DNA of 64,000 nucleotides, taken from positions 124,001 through 188,000 of the forward strand of contig JADNRV010000035.1 of the NCBI GenBank assembly GCA_015499995.1. Direction: 5' to 3'. The notes below the pieces were generated by a model that was given only the letters and a program-made list of their open reading frames with translations, was not told the DNA's origin and ran no database searches. Positions within the stretch are counted from its first letter, which is position 1; every line of letters begins with the position of its first letter. Positions 57,030-64,000 of this stretch are shown in pieces. This DNA is from Flammula alnicola. Taxonomy: Eukaryota > Basidiomycota > Agaricomycetes > Agaricales > Strophariaceae. A program made the position numbers and the translations under genes.

Positions 57030-58917
57030 ATGACATCTCATTCAACAATTTCCAACCAACATGCCCATAACGCACATATACTTCCAGTTTCCGTCTATAT
57101 CTATGATTCCTCGCCACCACCAGAACTATCTTTTGTCGGAGGGTTGGTTGCTGCAATTCGGAGGTTTATTAACATGCTTGTGAGCGCTTTCATGGGCCTG
57201 CTCCAAGGACATGAGCCCGGTTTGGCGACACGGGAATCCAAGCCTATCGCCCGAGTGGAACAACTACGAATTCAACGTCCTCGACAACCACCCAACAATC
57301 TCACTAAGCTCCCAGTTGAAATACTCACTGAAGTTATGACGCATTTGGAGTGGCGAGATGTGTTACGGGTGCGAGAGGTGAGCGATTGTCCGGTAACATG
57401 TCAATCACCTTATTGGTAACCTTCTTATATATTCATGATAGGTGTGCAAAGTCCTGCATGAGACCTCGACGACACGACGAATCTGGGAGAACTTGCTACG
57501 GGAACTTCTTTCTTGCTCTCAGATCCCAGCGAAGTTGGAGCGCCCGATTGAGCTGTATTCATCTATGGACCTCGAACGTCTTGCGCTTCGTTGGGAAAGC
57601 ACAAATTCAGCATGGACTAGCCGTGAACGAGTGCACTTTCATCAACACAGGATGTCCGATGACGACGTCTTGAACTTCCATTTGGTCGAGGGAGGGCGTT
57701 GGCTTCTGGTCGCAAACCACTCTGGTCGCATCGCCTACCACGATCTCGACGAAGAGGAAATCACAGAAAAGACCCTAATTCCTGAGCAGCTCAACCCCCG
57801 GCTCAAACTGCTCAACGACACACACGTTTTGATGAACATTGATGTTGACGTTGATGCGCGTTTCCTCACGTTTAATCTCGGCATATGCTTCAGACGATCA
57901 GGTACGTCGACTTTCAAGAAGCTGCCATACATTTGCGGAAGAAATTGCTGACGAATTGTTTCAAGATGTCTCCTTACTTCAGGTCTGGCGCGTTTGTCTT
58001 GAGGTTGATTCCCATGGTCGTGGCCTGGGCCTGAAGGCGGAGAAGCTCGCCTCCTTTCCTCGAGAACTTCATCTCTTTGTGTCTTTTTCGTTGCTTGGGA
58101 AGTTCGTTTCTTACGCAGTTCCAACGCAAGGTCGTTTTCCACCGTACGTGGCTATCGTTGACTGGGCTAAAGCGCAATCGCATTGTGAGTCAGAAGAGGA
58201 AAATCGTCTCTATCGCAAACGAGTTATTCATCTAACATACGATCCGGTAAGTCATTCATAATACAGTAAATTTTAAGCCTTCGACACACCGATTCATCCC
58301 AATCTGCTATGTGTTACTCACAGGTTCAGATACGACTTATCCCTGGAAGGCGGTTAATCATAACATTTAAATTCCCCGCATATGTTCGCCTTTATAATCT
58401 TCATTCCGCCGACACAACTACGCTTAGCCTTCCAATTTCAACCAATGCGTATGATACAGCACACGCATGGAGTGCGCATCTGGCCGGCGTCAACCAACGA
58501 AGCCTTTCCAGACCTTTCCTTCACACCAAATGTGGCACTGTACGACTAATCACTTCCTCGGACAATGCCATATATGGAATCATCATCCCCTTCGACCCCG
58601 ACCCCCGTGATCCGGAAAACTATGCACAAGTTGTGAAGCTCATGAAATGCTTCCCTGGGCTCAGTAATTGGAGTCCCAGCTTCGGATACAACCACGCATT
58701 GGTTCGGAATACGACTCATATCGTCACCTTGAATTATTCCTGGCCCGGCGACCCAGACTTCAAACCTCCCACGATGTCAATCAAAAAGTCCTCCTACGAA
58801 AGCTGGACTATGCACGATACTGATATGGACGAGCGGTCTGGTCGTGAGGTGTTCTCCCCCTCGGTTGGTAAAGAGATAATTGTTGTAGACATTGGATTGC
58901 GGGGGTTAGTCCGTTGA
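57030..58917 (+). CDS. F-box protein, family copy 3 (intact)
   Basis: Four exons (57030-57377, 57442-57901, 57966-58246, 58324-58917) give 560 residues without a break. N-terminus MTSHSTISNQHAHNAHILP; a hydrophobic helix (FINMLVSAFMGLLQG) precedes the F-box LPVEILTEVMTHLEWRDVL. The rest has repeating strand motifs: LYSSMDLERLALRWE, EGGRWLLVANHSGRIAYHDL, HGRGLGLKAEKLASFPREL, RLIPGRRLIITFKFPAYVRL and LNYSWPGDPDFKPPT. It ends ERSGREVFSPSVGKEIIVV. F-box proteins recruit substrates to Skp1-Cullin ubiquitin ligases; a propeller-like C-terminus is inferred from the strand pattern. The 5' flank from about 56808 is nearly identical to that of copy 4. Confidence 0.85.
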
Positions 58918-59219
58918 AGAATGATTCGCGAAAATTCTTTTGAGCCCCCTGTCCCCTCCGGAGGATTCTTTAACTGCCAGTATTTACTCGACCACCGCTA
59001 GAGTACTCGAGTATGTAATGGAAAAACAAATTTCTCTACACATGTATACAGATACATATTTCATTCGACTATTTTACGCCCAACAGTATCTATTCTCGAT
59101 CCATGGTTCGCCGCAGAGGAACTTCAGTTCGCGGCCAGCACGTAACACGTACCGAATATGCCCTCCTCCATAGCCTTGATTTCTGCGCAAAGCGAGGACA
59201 GAAACGACACCGACAACAA

Positions 59220-59742
59220 TTCGTTAATAACAAGAGTGGACGCCTTACGAAGAGTAATGTGTGGGGAATGGAATCTGCACAGCGCGAGGTTGCCTGAGTA
59301 TCCTAAACCACCATCAGCAATCCATGGCGACAGTACTCAATCCTTCGAGAAAGGAAGCATATCGAACATATACCACAATCCTGCAACGCCAACGTAGCGG
59401 CACGCCCCGTTAATCTCATCCTCCTCATCCAACCCGCCGACGCGTTTCATCTTCTTGGCGACCTCCTCCCCGCATACGCGGCGGAATATGGTTTCCCAAT
59501 CTAAGCATACGTAAATACATCGAGTAGTACAAGTGGGAGGCTGTCAGGAACAGGGTAGAGGGCATAAAAGGAGGGGAAAACGCACCCAATAGCGAAGAGC
59601 GTCACTTCCGCGTTGAGCTCAATCCCACTCTTGAACTCGAGCCCCGCCTCCGTGAAGCTCTCGATCTTGCTGTCCGTCTTCAGCTTGATCTTTCCGTCTG
59701 CGATGAGCTTGCTGGCTCCGGTATCTGAGAAGACAATATGAG
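59220..59742 (-). pseudogene. C-terminal fragment of a flavin-containing monooxygenase
   Basis: The minus strand reads TGASKLIADGKIKLKTDSKI, ESFTEAGLEFKSGIELNAEV and TLFAIG, an intron, WETIFRRVCGEEVAKKMK, RVGGLDEEDEINGACRYVG, VAGLWYMFDM and, after a shift, GNLALCRFHSPHITLR. These are the final blocks of the YUCCA/FMO-like flavoprotein family common in fungi. The FAD and NADPH sites are absent and the spacing before GNLALCRF is disturbed, so it is a truncated relic. Confidence 0.78.
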
Positions 59743-60149
59743 TAGTAATGGTTTAGTTCAGCCAATTCCGAGTCGTAGTAAGGCAAGCGTGAAATAAAGA
59801 AGAGTTTGAAGATGAGGATGAGGAAAGGAAAAGGGTCCATTCCGCGGAATCTCTTCCGACATGGGTATCGACGTTTTAAGTGCGGATTTTTAGTGGGTAC
59901 TGGGCAGGGTTCAACGATGCGAACAATTAAATCACGGAAAGACAGACCGTCAAGCTTCAAGGCTCTTGAGAGTCACCGATAGCGGCAAAGGATGATGGAA
60001 GAGGAAAGAGCGACAGCTGGACCAATGGATGAATATCTTCTTGGCACTTATAGTATAAGACCACGGTGATTCGTCGGCGCTCTTCGGTGTCTGCGGAAAG
60101 GAGGGTTGTAATAGACTTGCGTCCTTCACCTTGAAGTGGCTGCCTGAAT

Positions 60150-60560
60150 CCGAATAGATGGATAGAGAGGGAGTATACCGGTGGGGTCGTGTCAGGTCGA
60201 GAGGCATCCTTACTTTGTTGTTGCCGCTGCAAAAGTTTATATATTATGGCCAGCCCTGGAAGTACAGATGTCGGCGTAGGAGTACCAGTCCTCGCTGGCG
60301 CGGTACTGGACTCGCCGGCAAACTCAACACCCCCGCGCCCATGTTCAGCTGAAATTCACTTGTGGATGTTATAATCGAGAATTCACCTTCAACGGCACCC
60401 GAGGCTTTTCGCCAGCCTTCATCGATGCATCACCCATTTCACGCTTCTGGTTTGAATGCTACCCAGCGTTGTCTTGCGCTCCCGTTGCTTATCTAGATCT
60501 CGCGTGCGGTCCTGGTGCTAGAGTTTGGGCTTTTCCAGCTACATGATTGGAGCTGGGAGT
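60150..60560 (-). pseudogene. Inverted fragment of the COG3 5' region
   Basis: The minus strand matches COG3 exons 1-2: GARTRDLDKQ-like remnants, EMGDASMKAGEKPRVPLK, then after an intron GTPTPTSVLPGLA, and LLQRQQQ-like repeats. The order is that of COG3 (28.0-28.3 kb), but frames are broken and the piece ends abruptly next to the FMO relic. Confidence 0.68.
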
Positions 60561-60754
60561 CAACGCAAAGTCAACGCATTGTCTGACTGAAGGAAGAGAA
60601 TTTATGAGGTACGAGTCCTGATGCCTTGAAGAAGCACCGGGATGACCCAGTAGTCAGATATAAGTTTTCGGGACAAAGGTTCCTCGAGAGTCGATTGGAA
60701 TTAAATAAAGAGAGGAAAAAGTTGGGGAAAAGTTCAAGACGCCTGATTTGGCTG

Positions 60755-60950
60755 GTGCCAAAATGTCGCGTTGTTTGATGCCAAAGACTGAACCAAACAG
60801 GCTTGTCGTCGTCTGAATTATTGAGCTCGACCCCACCTTAATTAACACATCCACCGTGCGCACATATCCAATAATAATGACAACCTATTCGAGCAATACC
60901 CTGCGGTGGAGCACAACGCCTTCTGCTCTTCCACCATCTTCTCATCGTCT
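60755..60950 (+). pseudogene. Copy of the COG3 promoter and first codons
   Basis: About 200 bp match 27708-27910: aaaatgtcgcgttgtttgatg, cgtcgtcgtctgaatt(g/a)ttgagctcgacc, then ATGACAACCTATTCGAGCAA and ccctgcggtggagcacaacg in place of the COG3 start. It breaks off in the Ser-rich codons and joins the 5' flank of F-box copy 4. Confidence 0.75.
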
Positions 60951-61168
60951 ACATAATACAATCTGGACGACACTGCCTTGCAAGCCTTGACAGAACCGCG
61001 ATACACTGGATAGAATTAGACACTGGCCACGAGGCGGATATACCAGCACATGATCCCTGTTGCTGAGCAGGTGCGCTGATGCTTATAATCATAGTCTATA
61101 TATGAAAACAGTGTTAACCCTCAACCCCAAGCTGTGGTTTTCTATCGCGTCTGTTAAGTCTGCCCTTG

Positions 61169-63022
61169 ATGACATCTCATTCAACAATTTCCAACCAACA
61201 TGCCCGTAACGCACATATACTCCCAGTTTCCGCCTATGTCGATGATTCCTCCCCACCTCCAGCACTATCTTTTGTCGGAGGGTTCGTTACTGCAATTCGG
61301 AGGTTTATTAATATGCTTGTGAGCGCTTTCATGGGTCTACTCCAAGGACATGAGCCCGGTTTGGCGACACGGGAATCCAATCCTATCACCCAAGTTGAAC
61401 TCCTACAAATTCAACGTCCTCAACAACCATCCAACAACCTCACTATGCTCCCAGTTGAAATACTCACTGAAGTTATGACGCATTTGGAGTGGCGAGATGT
61501 GTTACGGGTTCGAGAGGTGAGCGATTGTACTGTAACATGTTAATCACTGTATTCGTAACTATCTTATATTCATAACAGGTGTGCAAAGTCCTGCAAGAGA
61601 CCTCGATGACACGACGAATCTGGGAGAACCTGCTACGGGAACTTGTTTCTCGCTCTCAGATCCGCACGAAGTTGGAGTGCCCGATTGAGCTGTATTCGTC
61701 AAAGGAGCTCGAGCGTCTTGCATTGCAATGGACAACCGCAAATATAGGCTGGACCTCTGGTGAACCATTGCGCTTTCGTCAACATAAGATGTCCGATGAT
61801 GACGTCTTGAACTTCCAGTTGGTCGAGGGAGGCCGTTGGCTTCTGGTAGTAAACCAAGCTGGTCGCGTCAGCTACTACGATGTCGACGAAGAGGAAATAA
61901 CGGAAAAGACGCTAATTCCAGAACAACTGGGACCCCAACTCGAGCCGCTCGACGAGACCAGTACTCTGATGGATGTTGATATGGATGTTGATGCGCGTTT
62001 CCTTGCATTTAATCTCGGCTTATGCTTCAGACGCACAGGTAAGTCCACTCTCTCAAGAAGCTGCCGTACAATTTTGGAAGAAATTGATTATTTGCAGATG
62101 TCTCGTTACTTCAGGTCTGGCGCGTTCGTCTTGAGGTTGATTCGCATGGTCGTGGCACAGGTCTGAAGGCAGAGATTCTAGCCTCCTTTCCTCGTGATCA
62201 TCGTCTCTTGGTGTATTCTTTTTCAATGCTCGGAGAATACGTTGCTTTCTCAGTGGCACGAGGAGGTGGTTCCCACCTCTACATTGTCGTCATTGATTGG
62301 GCTCAAGCGCACTCACATTGTGAGCGGCGAGAAGACGCAAAGCTTCTTTACCCAACGCAACTCATTTATCCAGTGAATAATCCGGTAAGTTGTTCGTAAT
62401 ACATTCATTGATTGCCGCCTTTTCATCGCATTCTTCTATGTTCCAATAGGGTCGGATACGACTTCTTCCCGGAAGGAGGTTAATAATGATATACCGACAT
62501 TGTGTTCGCCTTTACGACCTTTCTGCCCAAGCAAATCGACGCAACCTTTCACTCCACCACATGCACGCACTATACGAATGGTATGCGCATGTGGGCGACC
62601 TCCACCTGCGAAGCCTATCCAAATCTTTCCATCACACCGAAAGCGGCACTATACGACTGATCGCTCGCTCGTGGAACACCATATACGGAATCATCATTCC
62701 TTCTATCGAAGCAGACGCCCGTGATCCGGAAAACTCCCTGCAAGTTGTAACGCTCATGAATTACGAAGCTGGAGTCGGCGATTTCTATCCCAGCTTGGGC
62801 TACAACCACGCGATGGTTTTCCGTCCATTTTATGTGGTCAGCTTGAATTATTCCTGGCCCGACGACCCAGAATTCAAGCCTCCCACAACGTCGATCAGAC
62901 ATTCCACCTACCGGGTCCGGTCTATGAATGATTGTGGTATGGACGAGCGGTCTGGTCGTGAGGTGTTCTCGAATGGTAAAGAGATAATCGTTTTCATCAG
63001 GAAAACTACACATTCCTTATAG
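61169..63022 (+). CDS. F-box protein, family copy 4 (intact)
   Basis: Four exons (61169-61516, 61579-62038, 62098-62384, 62450-63022) give 555 residues, all in frame. The same architecture as copy 3: FINMLVSAFMGLLQGHEPG, F-box LPVEILTEVMTHLEWRDVL, RPIELY-like block (CPIELYSSKELERLALQW), EGGRWLLVVNQAGRVSYYD, HGRGTGLKAEILASFPRDH, then YIVVIDWAQAHSHCERRED and LNYSWPDDPEFKPPTTSIR. Exon 1 is almost identical to that of copy 3, while exons 2 and 4 are closer to copy 2, which suggests gene conversion or a mosaic origin. The C-terminus diverges (KEIIVFIRKTTHSL). Confidence 0.85.
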
Positions 63023-64000
63023 GGCTTACATCACTTGAGAACACTTGAGAGCTGGCTTGGATCACTTAGCACTTAAGGTTACAGCCACAAACAACGTCTG
63101 ACAACCCAAGTCACTCCAAGTGAGACCCCAAGTGCATAAGCTGTCAGAGCTCGATCCACCATCCAAGTGAGAATTCCGACACTGAAAGAACACAAGAAAT
63201 AAACGTTGAGTTCGTTGAAACTCCGCTTCACATGACCGCGTTTCCTCATCGTGAAATTTTCACCCTTATCTTCTGTTTATCAACTACATCGATCCCCCTC
63301 CGCAATCCCAATCCCAATGCTTCCTCTACCGCAGCTACCGCTTCCTGCTTTGTGAAGACTTGTGCTATCCCTTTGGTTGAATCAACCAACGCACCCTCCA
63401 ATTCGCAATGGCTACTCCTAATGTCTCGGGTTTGTAGGACATTCTGAAGCTCTGACCAGTGACCACCCGACGAGGCGCCATCCACTTGGTTTCCATTTTG
63501 CGCACATCACTAGGAATGTCGTTTCGATGGTGAGCTTGATTTATTATCTGCAAATATCCATCTAACTCTTGCTGCTTGATAGAGGCAGGATTACGTGGAT
63601 ACTTCCTCGCCCAGCAGGCTCTTGCGCAATGCATATTGGAGGACGGACCAGTAGTCGGTGACTACTGAAGTACGGGAGAATTCGCCGGTTGAGCATCACA
63701 GGGCTGCGCCTGTCATAGTAACCTCGGTCTGCATCTTAGCTTCGAGAGGCCGTTAGCAAGCACGTCGCCATGTCCTCGGACATCTGGTATGTAATCCATG
63801 TTGCTTTACCTCTATTTCTAGCTGCTACTAACAAATATCTATTATATCCTGACCAGTATGCATGCTCAGAGTGTCACCGCGAGAATCTCAAAGAATTTGG
63901 TCGAACGAAGCACGAGCAACGACAGCCACGACCCACCACGTTCTGCCCCTAGACCCCCGACAACGAACTGTCACCTGTTGTCACCCTCGATAGGCATAAT
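63023..64000. other. Unassigned flank
   Basis: A 160-230-nt open frame on the minus strand (about 63.25-63.63 kb; IAQVFTKQEAVAAVEEALGL) has some coding-like character but no family I recognise. Nothing else was supported to the end of the window. Confidence 0.3.

Noticed and set aside
63246..63634. Minus-strand gene at the right edge
   Set aside because: Two overlapping open frames with weak coding character and no recognisable domain; not enough to call a gene.

Overview
The window is nuclear DNA of a basidiomycete fungus, almost certainly a mushroom-forming agaricomycete. Genes are split by many 50-70 nt introns with GT..AG ends. Coding density is moderate, and several families are typical of agaricomycetes: an aryl-alcohol-oxidase-type GMC oxidoreductase, F-box families, NACHT NTPase relics and a secreted low-complexity-tailed family. 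No rRNA, tRNA or CRISPR array was recognised.

Layout. 0.6-4.6 kb (-): FGAM synthase of purine synthesis, with four apparent single-site frameshifts. 5.2-6.0 kb: relics, including a Cyc8/Ssn6 TPR piece. 6.7-7.5 kb (-): SNX3/Grd19-like PX sorting nexin. 7.8-11.2 kb: a complete Tc1/mariner-type transposon with 86-bp inverted repeats, an intact DD34E transposase and a five-exon passenger gene. 11.3-14.6 kb (-): an F-box gene whose second intron is swollen to about 1.5 kb by a MITE and a 19-bp minisatellite. 15.6-17.9 kb (+): secreted GMC oxidoreductase. 20.1-22.3 kb (+): large membrane protein. 22.3-25.4 kb: a segmental duplication carrying two copies of an unknown gene among fragments of other genes. 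26.0-27.3 kb (-): secreted protein. 27.8-31.5 kb (+): COG3 of the Golgi COG complex. 32.0-33.5 kb (-): Sec2-type Rab GEF. 34.6-37.2 kb: an F-box/LRR pseudogene and an F-box-like gene. 37.9-43.9 kb (-): 2OG-Fe(II) oxygenase, short-chain dehydrogenase and Dal5-like MFS transporter, all on one strand. 44.7-46.8 kb (-): unknown membrane protein. 47.0-48.9 kb: decayed F-box paralogue. 49.3-51.1 kb: NACHT pseudogene split by nested transposable elements. 51.3-54.1 kb (-): Stealth-family phosphotransferase. 57.0-63.0 kb: two intact F-box paralogues flanking a graveyard of FMO and COG3 fragments.

Housekeeping functions (purine synthesis, endosomal sorting, Golgi tethering, Rab4/8-type exocytosis) are interleaved with fast-evolving accessory material. 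The F-box family (copies at 11-14, 47, 57 and 61 kb plus two tails at 22.6 and 24.2 kb) and shuffled COG3 5' fragments (23.8, 25.4, 60.2 and 60.8 kb) show repeated segmental copying. Nearly all frameshifts in otherwise well conserved genes can be repaired by one extra base in a short homopolymer. This suggests residual assembly indels rather than real inactivation, at least in the essential genes.

The most unusual object is the two-gene mariner element at 7,776-11,183. Exon boundaries were derived by eye from splice motifs and conserved protein reading; no alignment or search was run.
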